NCBI GenBank assembly: GCA_963573315.1 | Contig: OY752141.1 | Location: forward strand, 1,612,001 to 1,676,000 | Source of the DNA: Entomortierella parvispora | Lineage: Eukaryota; Mortierellomycota; Mortierellomycetes; Mortierellales; Mortierellaceae | Length of the DNA: 64,000 nt | Reading direction: 5' to 3' | Part shown: positions 35,201 to 46,038 of the stretch, piece by piece | How the letters are laid out: the number at the start of each line of letters is the position of its first letter | How positions within the stretch are numbered: the stretch's first letter is position 1 | Made by a program: the position numbers and the translations under genes | The notes under the pieces: model-generated | What the model was told of the DNA's origin: nothing | Database searches by the model: none | Seen by the model: only the letters and a program-made list of their open reading frames with translations

Positions 35201-38200
35201 ATTTTGGAGCCAAGAAGCAGATTCGAAGACCGGATGATATCATGGTCGACGAGACCATCGGCTACGAACCAGAGAGGGAAAAGGTCAGCCAGTTTATCTC
35301 CGCTTGGGAAAAGTCCCCTGATAAGAACACAATCCTGGTGACAGGCCCTCGTGGGTCAGGCAAAAGTATATTCTATCATCAAATTTGCCATATAGCTGAC
35401 AGAAATGGCTATCATGTTTGCTCAGCAGCATCGGCAGAGGTGGAAAAGAGCACACAGTATTATCTCTGCAAGTTTCTGCTGCTAGGACTCTTCGACATCA
35501 TGCGCAAGAAGGAGATCCCGTATGCAGCCAAAGGTTTTAATAATCTGATGACCGTGCCTCGGGATCTTGGCATGTCAGGACTTTCTCCCTGTTCCGGAGG
35601 ATCGCACCAGCGCCATGGATCTAATGCCACATCCCGTACGCCGTCGACGATAAACCTATCGATCTATTCTGGGGGACCCACACAGTCGCCTATCAGTACG
35701 GATCCTACTCCACTGCAGACGCCAAGCAGGACGCGCACCCCTGTCGACGGTCCTTTCTCGCCACCATTTCAATTGGGTCCCTCAGTCCGCTCCAGCGTCG
35801 TTTCGAACACGCCTTGGGACCTTTCCCTGAGCCCTACCATCAGCCATTTTGGCGAGCAGTCCAAACGAAGCTCGACCTATGTCACAAAGCTTCAGGAGCT
35901 CATTAAGGTATCCTTGCAGAAAATGGGCGAAGGTGACGAGATGATGCACATGTTGCACGACATCATTGCAGCCTTGTCCTCGGACTATTCTGCACCGATC
36001 ATGGATGACGAGGATGACAGGATGTTGGCGGACTTTATTGTTCGGATGCTCAACTATGCCAGTACATTTGTCAACATTATAGTCATGTTTGAAGATGTTC
36101 AATGTAAGCAAACATAGACCAATTGCAGTCACTATCTCTGCAACCTCCAATACTGCCCTAACACGACATTTTCTATAATCTTAGGGACGGATTCCAAATC
36201 ACTGGATATCATTCAAGCCATCCATGATCGCTGTCCTAAAGTCTTGGTCGTCATCTTTTCACGTCCGCAACGCGATTACGGAGGAAATATCTTGCACAAT
36301 ATTACCAGTCACTTCAAACACCTCGAGATCTCAATTGACGGACTGAAACGACGAGAGATCGAGTTGGCATTGCTCAAGACGTTTGAAGAGAATGGTGTCA
36401 CAAAGATCAGTCCTGAAGTCGTTGAGCTCGTCCTGGCAAAAACCAAGGGCAATCCAAAAATTGTCAGGAACATGGCCAACATGCTCAAGGATTTCCATCA
36501 TGTCAATATTGTAGAGGGCGAACTTGTAACGACAGGCCAGGATGCGGAACTGAGTGGATCCTACCAAAGTGCAGAAGAAATGGAACAAATGCTGGTCAAG
36601 CAGGATCGGAAAAAGATGATTCTCATGCAATACGATCGGGTGCCACCTAAATTCCAAGATTTCCTCAAGATTGCCAGTTGTCTTGGTGACCAGTTTTCCT
36701 TGGCAGAGGTGTCTGCGATACGACCTTTGGAGACTATGTTGGGTGTTCCAGAACCAGGAAGGAGCTTTCCAACTATGATTAGTGATTTGGACACCTTCCG
36801 GTTCTTGTCCATAACGACGGATCACCAAGAAACAAATGTCAAGTTCTCGGAGGATGTTGTCATGAACACACTATACACCTTTGGATCCAGCTCGACGTCG
36901 AGTGACATTTACGAATCTATTCCCTACGAAGAACGTGTCTCTTATCATCTGATCATGGGCCAGTTCTACGAATCCTTTTTGGAGCCGTCTCAATTGTACG
37001 AATCTGTTCTGGATCCAGGTCGGTTCTCGGATCTCTTGCCGCTTATCACTCGCCATTACCTCAAGACCGAAGCCACAGAGAAGAAGATCAAATACCTCAA
37101 AGCCCTTTCAGCTTTTGATCTCAAAAGTAACATGCTCTCAGATGCTTCCCAGCGACTCTCGGACCTGATTGAGATTGTGGACACGGCTCGAGGAGGAAAC
37201 GGAGCCGGGATGGTCAGTCAAGCGGATCTTGCCGACATTTATGGGATGAAGGGGGAGGCCCTGTCGCGAAGGATGCGCATCGAGGAGGCAGAGCCGGCCT
37301 TGCTGGAAAGTTTGGCTAGATATGGCATCCATTGGCCCAAGACCCCTCAGCAATGGCGTTTGGCCCTCTTGATGGAGAAATGGAAGTTTAATCTCCATGG
37401 ATTCGCTCCCACACCCCCATCCTCGAGCAAGAAGTTGGCCAAGGCTAAAGTGGACAGCAAGACCAAAGCCACCCTGCAGAGAATCATCCGAGTTTTGGGT
37501 TGTTTGCAAGGCATTTATTTCTGGAAGACAGAGCCCAATGCAGCCATGTTGTCGACTCTGTACACGTTGAACTACTCGCGCAAGCTAGGCCTTCCTTCGA
37601 GCGAGCAGACTGTATCCTTGGGCCGATATGGTATTCTGAACTACTTCAAGGGCAACAAACATACTTGTATGGAATTCATGGAAAAGGCTAGGATCGCGGA
37701 CGAGGCTGGTGATGGTACAGATGGGATGCTCTTGTCGATGCGGGGCTATATCGAGTATTGTGAAGGAAGAACAGAATCTGCGCACCAAATGTTTTCAGAT
37801 GCTATCAACGAGAGCAAGAGCTTTGGAGTGGTTTCGAACTTTGCGACCTTTTATCGATCTGTGATACTAAAATGTGCGTACCGGATGTGGGAGGGTTCGT
37901 TCAATGTCCATCCAGAGGATTCTGCGCTTTTGAGGGCCATGTCTGCCGTCGCGATCCAGAACGGTGACTCTGAGGGCGAGACCCTCTTTGCGATCCCGAC
38001 GCTGGCCAACTTGTTGCTTCAGGACCGACTCCGAGATGCCGAAAGTTGGGTCGTCTTGATTGAACGACACATCATGCCAAAATCTCGACTCATGAACCAT
38101 TTAGTGATCCATGGCATGTTGAGCTACTACTATGCCAAAATGGGTCATTTCTCCAAGGCGCGGATATATGCTGAACTTGTCGCAGAAAAACTTCCCGAGC

Positions 38201-38865
38201 AAGGTGTGGCCGCACATCCGTTCCCGATGATGTGTTGTGCGTTCACCGTCATGTCCCTGTACGAGATGTTGGACTCTTCAACCAGTCATAGCAATAGCGT
38301 CTGTGGGTCGGGCCATCATGCCCCCTCAGCATCTTCATCTTCGTCCTCGTTTTCGTCAGCGCAAGTCTCGTCCGCGTTTGGGGCTGGAAGTGCCTCATGC
38401 TCCGTATCTGGGGTCACGTCTTCGATGAACGACTCTTCGTTTTGCGCCCACAAAACCGATAGCATTCTGCGGCCTGTAATTGCCTGTCTCTCTCAGGATC
38501 CCTTCCAATCCGTGGCGCTTTGCTTTGTGACCTTGGCGGAAGCCCTTCGGCATTTTGCACATCATGGCAGTCAACACCACCAACGGGAAGGTTTGCATGT
38601 TCTGCACCGAAGTTGGGAGCGGTTCTCGCGAGAGTTGGAGACGATCCAGTTTGTGAAGGCGTATTATTTGACGAGGATGGGTCGACACTCAGAGGACCCG
38701 AGAGAAAAGTCAAGGCACTATTGTGACGCCTACGTGTTGTTTGTGTCCATGGCCATGGACCCCACGGGCTGGTTGACAGACCTACCAGTGAATTGGCAAG
38801 CACCGCGGGCCGCAAAGCTGCTACAGATGGAGTCGACTATTGGATCAATTTCGACGCCTAGTTAG
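32296..38865 (+). CDS. Soluble-type class III nucleotidyl cyclase with P-loop ATPase module (ADCY10-like)
   Basis: Eight exons: 32296-32339, 32454-32562, 32924-33043, 33139-33979, 34093-34417, 34500-34684, 34784-36103, 36185-38865; 1874 residues. The first cyclase domain has both metal-binding Asp sites (VDIVGFSQ, D45; FLGDALLVVF, D95). It is then interrupted by Ser/Asn-rich sequence before resuming at LQLHMALTAGPI and EYAICGEQMSMIEDA. The second domain (about 500-690; VTILFVSLGD, VGDTIVIAVRIL) lacks the first Asp. A P-loop (GPRGSGKS, about 728) and Walker B-like MFEDVQW (about 982) follow, then about 850 helical, TPR-like residues. This order matches bicarbonate/calcium-regulated soluble adenylyl cyclase, not fungal Cyr1. 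Introns 1 and 6 use GC donors (GCAAGT). No transmembrane segment is seen. Confidence 0.88.
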
Positions 38866-39002
38866 AGAGACTCTGGGCTACTTTTCGCAGCTTCTTTACT
38901 TCTTGCATTGTATGTATGTATTAAAAGAACACTACCGTTGTTTATTATGGAAAGCAATGAAAATAAGAAGGGAGAAAGAGAGAGAGAGAAGAGACTGCAA
39001 GG

Positions 39003-39440
39003 TTACTGGACACTATCGAGACGCCAAGCTTGTCCTTCACCGCCGTGCTCCAGCGGACGCAAGGCAACACGAGGAGGGTATGCACGCATCAACGAGTAAT
39101 CCAATGTAAGTTCGTGTCCATCGACAGGGCCACCAGGGACAACAATGAAGAAGGAATTGGGCTCGGAGCTCTGTCGCAATTGCCACTCATCGGGTTTGTC
39201 GGCTTCTACGGTAACTGGCTCGTTGACAAAAGGACCTTCGAGCAAGCTAAGGAACTTTTCAGTCGTCGGGTTACTGATTATAACATTGCCGTTGGGCAGG
39301 GTCTGGAGCTCCCATTCACGGTCACTGTCTTCGTCGTGTTTGGGGACCATGTAAACTGAGGCATCTTCATAGTGGACCATGAGGCCCAACTGAAAATCTT
39401 GCTTGCTGATGGTGTAGAAGCCAGGGGGAATTTCAGACAT
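39003..39440 (-). CDS. Small beta-trefoil-like protein, peptidase-inhibitor I66-like
   Basis: A single coding exon of 145 residues with no signal peptide. The start PPGFYTISKQD and Trp-ending blocks (REWELQTLPNGNVIIS, DEWQLRQS, GQAWRLDSVQ) suggest three repeated beta units, as in beta-trefoil inhibitors of the I66/mycocypin type that fungi use against serine or cysteine proteases. This is a fold-level call only. The secreted protein at 44679 shares the pattern (GTYVIQD, QKWEVE). A 5' UTR intron is plausible: CAGAG/GTAAAA near 39549 and an AG acceptor near 39455 on the minus strand. The gene converges on the cyclase gene, leaving 137 bases between stops. Confidence 0.7.
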   Translation of the reverse strand: MSEIPPGFYTISKQDFQLGLMVHYEDASVYMVPKHDEDSDREWELQTLPNGNVIISNPTTEKFLSLLEGPFVNEPVTVEADKPDEWQLRQSSEPNSFFIVVPGGPVDGHELTLDYSLMRAYPPRVALRPLEHGGEGQAWRLDSVQ

Positions 39441-40206
39441 GATAGCAAATGCTTTTTCAACGTGGGAACATCATGAGAAGGATACCAGGTTTTAGTAGCG
39501 TTCAGAAGATGGGTTAATGCAGAGAAATACAAATGGTAACTGGTTTTACCTCTGTGTGTAGTGACTATATGAGGTGGTGGTGGAAAGAGCGATGGATGTG
39601 AAGGCGTGGGTGAGTAGGAAGAAGTACCGCAAATGAAAAGAAAAAATGAGTCGCTGGGAAACGGTTTTACGACGCGAGTTTTATGGACCCTCGAGAACTT
39701 TCACCATTTGCTTACGAGATCGGTGCTTCTTCGAGGGTGGGAAAATCACGGTTGGTAGATACAAAGTATCTTTAGTCTTTTCCTGGAAAGCACCTGCAAG
39801 TTGAGTGCATGACTCTTTTATTTCATTCCCACGCACTGCAATGACAGCGGCTATCCCGCCAGAACCTTGCAATCATCAAGATACCGATTTGTCCCTTGTG
39901 CATGCATCGACCCACTGAAGCCTGAGAAACAGTCGTCACCGTGTGATGTCATTCCGTGCACGACTCTCAGATTACTGCATCGATTGGCCTTTGAAGCCCC
40001 CCACAACTTCAGGATGCTGAAGAAAGAGTGAAGCGCTCTTACTGAACATCACAGGCTAACTAACCTTGGTACTACCAGTTCGTTCGATATGCAAGTTTGC
40101 TCGAGTGTGCCCTTGTCACGTGACTAATCGATGCTGGCGATGCTGGTTGCCAAATTGGGTTTTTTTGCGATCAATCTTTCCTCCTCCCCTGTCTCAGGAA
40201 CACATC
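39441..40206. promoter_or_regulatory. Divergent intergenic region between the trefoil-like gene and ORC1
   Basis: No other gene seen. It would hold the promoters of both genes, with a probable 5' UTR intron of the minus-strand gene at about 39456-39549. Confidence 0.4.
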
Positions 40207-43128
40207 ATGGTCTCTACATCCCAGCGCATCAACAAGCGCCTCGAGAATGCACGCAAAAAGGCTGCCAGGGATGCGCTTTACCCCGAATCAGACTCAGAAT
40301 CCGACGACGACACGCTGGAATGGCTCGGCGAACCTCTGAACAAAAACACATTTCTCAAACGAGCTCGATCATCCGCCCATGAGGACGAACCCAAGAAGGA
40401 CGAGACCCCTTCCTCGGCATCTTCGCGGAGAGCCACCCGCGGTTCAGGACTGTCCAACATCCCTTACTATGGAGGCTTCAGGAAGGGCAATGTCGACTAT
40501 GCCCTGGGAGATATCGTTCTTTTGGAAAACGAGCAATTTTCACGAAAAATGGACCATCCTCACGTGGCGCAGATTTTGTCGCTTTGGGAGACCGAGGATG
40601 GTGATTACGAGGGCCAGTTCCGTTGGTTCCATCAAGCGGAGGACATTGACAAGCTCAGGAGGCATCAGAAGAAGGGAAACTTTCCAGATCGACTGGAAGA
40701 AGGCGAGATTGTTTACTCTTTAGACGATGATCAAAACGACATTAGCACCGTGGTCGGAAAGTGCACCGTTTTGAGTGAGGCAAACTGGCGGAAAAAATTT
40801 GGCGCCACTGAGGCAGCGCTAAAAGCTGAGGAACAGAGTAGGTTCTGGTTCTGCAGGGGGATGGTCCGAAGGATGACAGGATACAGCTCAATAGAGTGGA
40901 AAGGCAATGAGGCCATGATGAACTATATCGAACAAAAGGAAGTCCGACCAAAAGTATCAGCGGCTGCTGCCAAGACAGCAGCGGCCACTGCGGCAAAGAC
41001 AGAGATAACAAAAAAGAAACGGGTACATGACTCTTCTGACTCTTCTGACTCTTCGGATGGTGGATCTGAGCACGAACCGGAAGCCTCTGGATCGGTAAGC
41101 ATATATCAATGGATGGTAGAGTCTCCATCATGTCTCCTGACTTTATATACTTACGGTAATTCTTCATCTCTTTATAGGAATCGGATCAAGAAAGTGAGGA
41201 TACCGACTTTGAAACAGAAACAAAAGTAAAGAAGGCTCCAGCAAAGAAGAAAGCTACCACTATAACTCCCCGGAAACGGAAAGCAAATGCAAAAGCCTCG
41301 GTACCAAGGAGAACCAAGTACGTTGTACGCTAGTCTTTTCAGTGTTTTGAAAACTTTGCCTTGGCTCAGCTTGGGAATTAGAACAGGGGATTGACCCCCC
41401 CTTTCTTTAAAAAAATCATCTAGAACCATTGCAACAAGAGCACCGACAACTCAAAGAGCAATCTCTGCGGTGGTACCACAAACCGAGTTTGAGCACGCTC
41501 GTAACCGCCTTCATGTCAAAGCTGTTCCTGATACCCTGCCCTGCCGAGAGGATGAATTCATGGAAATTCAGGAACACTTGGAGAGCGCAATTGAAGAAGG
41601 AACAGGAAGCTGCATTTGTGAGTCTAATGTAGATATCTGACAACCGCGTTTTGCTTTCAATGCACTCTAACAATCGTTCATATCTACTATCAGATATTTC
41701 TGGGGTTCCAGGAACAGGCAAAACAGCAACTGTGCACGAAGTTATCCGTTCATTACAAGCCAAGGCAGAGGATGGCGTAAGCTTACTGGATTGAGTAGGA
41801 GGGGATGAATCTACAGCAGGATGGTCATTGACGCTAATATGTTGTGTCGCTGAACGTGCATAGGAGATATCTCCGTTTCAATTTGTGGAGATTAATGGCA
41901 TGAAAGTCACCGAGCCGTCCTATGCCTATGTGCTACTGTGGATGGCCCTTACAGATCAAAAAGTAACTGCAAATCACGCGTTGCAATTATTGGAAAAGCA
42001 GTTCAGCACTCCAGGACCTCGGCGACTACCAATGTAAGTCTTAGGAATGCCTCGACACACCAGGTGGTACACGGACTCACTGGATACTAACCTTAATCAT
42101 TTCCCCCCTCCCTTTGTATCCCCAGCGTCGTCCTAATGGATGAGCTCGACCTTTTAGTTACGGCTAAACAGACTGTTATGTACAACTTTTTCGAGTGGCC
42201 CAACTGGATTCACTCTAGGCTGATTGTCGTTGCTGTTGCAAATACGATGGATTTGCCCGAGCGCATGCTATCCAACAAGATCTCGAGTCGTCTTGGTATG
42301 GAACGGTATCCAACTGCTATCTTTGCATGTCATTTAAGCAAAATCCGCTAACCCTGCGTAAGGATTTCCTAGGTCTCACCAGAATCAACTTTCAGCCATA
42401 CACGTATCAACAGCTTGTAACCATTGTGGAGTCGCGTCTAGTGGGTATCAGAGCCTTCCGGAAAGAAGCTATTGAGTTTGCAGCTCGCAAAGTAGGCGCT
42501 GTTTCTGGTGATGCTCGACGCGCACTCGATATTTGCAGGTATGAGATTGCCAATCTTCAGTGTAAATGACCCCTCTTGCAACAGATAGCTAATGTGTGAC
42601 ATCACCTTCCAATCATTTAGACGTGCAGTCGAGATTGTGGAAGCTGCTGCTTTGAAAAAGGAGGAAGAGAGACGGAAGGCAGTGGAACTGAATCCTTTCG
42701 AAGACTATGGGCCAGTGGATCCGGATCAAGTCACCATCAGGATAGTGGATCAGGCCATCAAAGAAATGTTTGCTTCACCAAATGTTCGTCTTATTCAGAC
42801 GGCGTCTCTGCATCAGAAGCTCTTTTTAGTTTCTCTAGTTTCCCGGTTACGGCGACGTGGACTTGCGGAGGATGAGTTCTCAGCCATAGCACGCGCTCAC
42901 CTTCAGCTATGTCGGTTGCACAACATTAAGCCCCCGATTCTCAGCGATTTGGCAGCGATCTGTGCTAGTCTGGGGGCGTGTCGGTGTTTGTTGGTGGAGG
43001 CAGGCAAACAAGATATTCATCAGCGTGTTCGACTGAGTGTGAGTGAGGAGGACATAATCATGGCGTTGAAGCCAGATCCTCTCTTCAGACGACTCCTGGA
43101 TGCCTTGCCTTCTGGTCCGACCATGTAA
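40207..43128 (+). CDS. ORC1: Origin recognition complex subunit 1
   Basis: Eight exons: 40207-41094, 41179-41318, 41424-41617, 41694-41776, 41864-42033, 42126-42295, 42373-42538, 42621-43128; 772 residues. ORC1 binds replication origins and, as the ATP-hydrolysing subunit, loads MCM with Cdc6. A BAH domain lies at about residues 95-250 ([35 protein letters not shown]), followed by an acidic and basic linker. The AAA+ core has the lead-in LPCREDEF, Walker A GVPGTGKT (411-418), Walker B VVLMDELD (493-500), [11 protein letters not shown], and sensor-2 region [15 protein letters not shown] winged-helix region ends the protein. The start was chosen as the first ATG that gives a typical Orc1 N-terminus; the frame is open 47 codons upstream without similarity. 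All phases close. Confidence 0.96.
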
Positions 43129-43137
43129 GGACTGCTC

Positions 43138-43143
43138 AATAAA
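43138..43143 (+). terminator. Candidate polyadenylation signal AATAAA
   Basis: AATAAA lies 9 bases after the ORC1 stop, inside an A-rich run shared with the 3' end of the opposing gene remnant. Confidence 0.4.
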
Positions 43144-43164
43144 AAAAAAAAAAAATAAAAAAAA

Positions 43165-43470
43165 TGACTTTAGAGTCTTGTCGCCCGTGGTCAGATAGTT
43201 CGTGTCCAGAAAGACGGTTCTCAATTGCTCGTGCTCATTGTCATTGTCTTGCTTGAACGAGTGATAGCCCAGCAACATGCTTTTCAAGTAGTTTCGACGG
43301 AAATTGAACTTGCTGCTGCATCTTCCGGCAGTGTAGAAGTAGTGCAAGGTGTTGGTGTAGAGAACTCCTTAAGGTCCGTAGATAATGTCATCTGCTTGAG
43401 GTTCGACCTGGGCTTGAGCAAAGGCCACACTAAAGAAGGCAGGGATCAAGATGGTAAACCTTAAAAACAT
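43165..43470 (-). pseudogene. Small secreted protein gene with an in-frame stop
   Basis: On the minus strand an ATG at 43470 opens a clean signal peptide (FTILIPAFFSVAFAQAQ). The frame meets TAA at 43371-43369, then continues in the same frame for about 68 codons with protein-like composition (TLHYFYTAGRC, FNFRRNYLKSMLLGYHSF). It runs into the poly-T/A tract next to ORC1 without a stop. A TATA box on the same strand (43541-43547) sits about 70 bases upstream of the ATG. The simplest reading is a gene broken by one nonsense change, possibly also missing its end. A 40-base intron covering the stop would be too short. Family not recognised. Confidence 0.5.
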
Positions 43471-43540
43471 GATGAGGACTTCGAGACTTGTGTAGTGGAG
43501 TTGAAGGGTGCCGTTCAAAATGAAGAGAGCGATGACCTCC

Positions 43541-43547
43541 TTTTATA
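43541..43547 (-). promoter_or_regulatory. TATA box of the small secreted-protein gene
   Basis: Minus strand reads GTATAAAAGG, about 70 bases upstream of the ATG at 43470. Confidence 0.5.
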
Positions 43548-44540
43548 CGTTCATTCGCATTTGATAGAGACTTTGCAATGAGGTTGGACGCAACTCTTGA
43601 AATTTTCCCAACCTCCCCGAGAGTTGACCCGACTTGACATGGAGATCCACTGTAACGCTATGTTTTTGATTCAATGGTTGCAAGATTCAATAGTGTCTGA
43701 GATTGATACAGGGCGCCCTAGAGTGAAGAGCGACTCGTAGGAACAGCTGATAAGCTGTGGGAACTTGTTCGCGTCCTGTCTATGGAAGACAACAAAGGAT
43801 TTTTCTTGGAGAACTTTTGTCTGGATTGCTAGGGGCTCGCTTGCGCTTTGTTACCCAAACGTGTTTTGCATGAAGGACATCAATGGTGGAAAGATAACCG
43901 CCAGCACGACGGTACACCGACACAACGGTAATGATACCCGTTTGTGGTGCTGAACAACAATGCTGAAGCTGGCAGAGAAATTTTTGCCTCGAGGTCTTGA
44001 AAGAAAACATCTAGAGACGACAGGAGAGGTTACGCTGAAAGAAAGAAGTAGGGTGGGAGTTGCGAAAGAGTGACTGTGCTGATCTGTGTCAGGGTCTGTG
44101 GTTTTGACTTGTGGGAGTGAGGGATGAACGACTCTCATGGATGCCAGAGACGCGGCGCTCGGGACAGTATTTTTTCCTTCCTTCTTCTTGTCACGGGCCA
44201 CCTCGCCGAGAATTTCAAAATGTGGCCCCTGCATGCCTGTGCATGAATTCTAAACCCTGCCCTTTTTTGACTATCAAGAGATGGACCTGGTCCACTCGAC
44301 TCGACTCGAGTCTGCTTCTTGTCAGAGACTGCGTGGGAATTGCATGGGTGCTGAGCAGACGTAAGGTGCGCCATTTTCAAGGTAGATACCGCAAAGACAC
44401 CCATTTATTTTCTCACACGGCGAGGGCAAAGAGGAAAGGGGTGAGAATGGAAAAAAGGCATGCAGCCCAGGTTACTTTTCGCGAGGAGAGGAGGCGCATG
44501 CTGATGCATACTTATGAAAGTAGAGTTTTTGCTCTAGATG
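43548..44540. other. Intergenic region
   Basis: About 1 kb between divergent small secreted-protein genes. No further gene is supported. Confidence 0.5.
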
Positions 44541-44547
44541 TATAAAG
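44541..44547 (+). promoter_or_regulatory. TATA box of the secreted trefoil-like gene
   Basis: TATAAAG about 55 bases upstream of a likely 5' UTR intron (44597-44677; GTAAGA to CATAG) that ends one base before the ATG at 44679. Confidence 0.55.
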
Positions 44548-44678
44548 GACAGTGATTCTCAGATCTACGTCTTCAACTAAAACTACACTCCTTACGGTAA
44601 GAAACTGGTGCCTCTAATTTTACGGCATCCTCCATTGCGACAAAGTCTCCTTGTTAAAATACTCCTTTTTGCCATAGA

Positions 44679-45263
44679 ATGATTGGAATCACTCTATCCT
44701 TCCTCATCCTGGTCTTGATTACCATCCAGTCGGCCATCGCCCGTGGTCCCATTGAATCTGGAACCTATGTGATCCAAGACATTAACGGGAAGTACCTCGG
44801 CATCGGCGGTGTTCCACCAAGAGGCCCACTACCAGACCTTCCTGTCCGCCTTTTCGAGGCAACAAGCCGTTTCGTCCAGAAGTGGGAAGTCGAAGTTGAG
44901 GAGAATGGTGCCCTCACCATTTCTCTGGGCCGTGCTCGTCCTGATGACTACAAGGTTATCGCAAAGGGAGACTACGTCATCGTTAGTACCGGCAAAGCCG
45001 CTACAGCTTGGTTTGTGGAGCACACCGATACGAAAGAAGTCGTGATCAGGTCCCCCAACTCGGACTTTGTCTTCATCTCCGACCAATTCGGATTCCAAGT
45101 TGTTTTGTGGCCCGATCAGAACTTACCTGAGCAGCAGTTCAGATTCATCCGCATCGATCGCTCCAATGAATATGATCACGATCAGTATCGCCCCAGTTGC
45201 AACGACCGTGAGCTTTACCGCTCGGACCGCTTCTACAACTTGGATTCATGGCTCAGAAACTAG
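44679..45263 (+). CDS. Secreted beta-trefoil-like protein, peptidase-inhibitor I66-like
   Basis: A single coding exon of 194 residues. A strong signal peptide (LSFLILVLITIQSAIA) leads to GTYVIQDINGKYLGIGG, then Trp-containing strand blocks (QKWEVEVEENGALTI, AWFVEHTDTKEVVI, QQFRFIRID). This suggests a three-fold beta-trefoil similar to I66-type inhibitors. The C-terminal 40 residues are polar (EYDHDQYRP, LYRSDRFYNLDSW) and have no counterpart in the intracellular relative at 39003-39440. The gene has a TATA box, a probable 81-base 5' UTR intron ending one base before the ATG, and AATAAA at 45380-45385. An inhibitor or lectin-like role outside the cell is inference from fold. Confidence 0.72.
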   Translation: MIGITLSFLILVLITIQSAIARGPIESGTYVIQDINGKYLGIGGVPPRGPLPDLPVRLFEATSRFVQKWEVEVEENGALTISLGRARPDDYKVIAKGDYVIVSTGKAATAWFVEHTDTKEVVIRSPNSDFVFISDQFGFQVVLWPDQNLPEQQFRFIRIDRSNEYDHDQYRPSCNDRELYRSDRFYNLDSWLRN

Positions 45264-45379
45264 CTGTGAGAAATACTGATTTGCATATAGTTGTCGCAAT
45301 GCTTGAATACGACGGCAATGGATACGCAATACCACTTTTGTGACCTGCTTATTTCTCCGCCCCCTCTCATACCAGCAAG

Positions 45380-45385
45380 AATAAA
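45380..45385 (+). terminator. Candidate polyadenylation signal AATAAA
   Basis: AATAAA about 117 bases after the stop of the secreted trefoil-like gene. Confidence 0.4.
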
Positions 45386-45654
45386 GAGTGGGCTGTTTAA
45401 CATTAGAAACACTTGTTGAGATGGGAGGGATTGAAAGCAGCCCAGACCCACGCTTCGGCTTTTCACATTGATTGGAGGGCGCACTGAGAGAAGACAACGC
45501 AAAATGTAGGAATGAGGAATTGACTCTCTGTGGCACAGCTTTGAATAACCTACTCCATAACGTTACCTAGAAATGAAGCGCCGTTATATACAACTTAGCA
45601 CATGAACATTATGATAGTGTTTGTGGTCGAGATCCTTCCCCAAAAAACACCAAC

Positions 45655-45900
45655 TAAACTTAGTCGAAGCACCAGCCGTCAACCAATGACTAAGCCAACG
45701 ACCAACTTCGACTAACGCCACTTCAGCTAGAAGAGCCAATTGCTGGCATTACATGCAATCTTCTTTCCACTTGAGCACCATCCCTGCATCTTGCATGGCT
45801 TTAGTCGTTAGTCATTAATCGAGTCTTTTTTTTGGGATCTTTGACCAAATGGTAGCTGGTCTTAGTTGGTCGGCGATTAGTCGAAATTTCGACCAGACGA
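45655..45900. repeat. Degenerate inverted-repeat stretch (TTAGTCGAA / TTCGACTAA arms)
   Basis: TTAGTCGAA, TTCGACTAA, TGACTAAG, TTAGTCGTTAGTCATTAATCG and GATTAGTCGAAATTTCGACC are dispersed as imperfect inverted copies on both sides of a centre near 45760. The pattern fits an old foldback or MITE-like insertion, or an arrayed regulatory motif. No coding sequence is present. Confidence 0.4.
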
Positions 45901-46038
45901 CAGACCCTACTAGAAAGAAAGATAGATTATCATAGGGAAGAGAAAGACAGAAGGGTAGAAAAATCAAAAGAGTGCAAAGAAAGAACTGGAGAGACAGAAG
46001 CACACGTTCTTCATATATTGAAAAAATCCTCTAGACAT

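Noticed and set aside
40066-40206. 47-codon extension of ORC1
   Set aside because: Cys/Trp-rich sequence with no similarity to Orc1; the ATG at 40207 gives the typical basic start.
42907-43164. Minus-strand frame running from the small secreted gene into ORC1
   Set aside because: It reads through the poly-A tract and then antisense to the ORC1 winged helix; only the part above 43165 looks protein-like.
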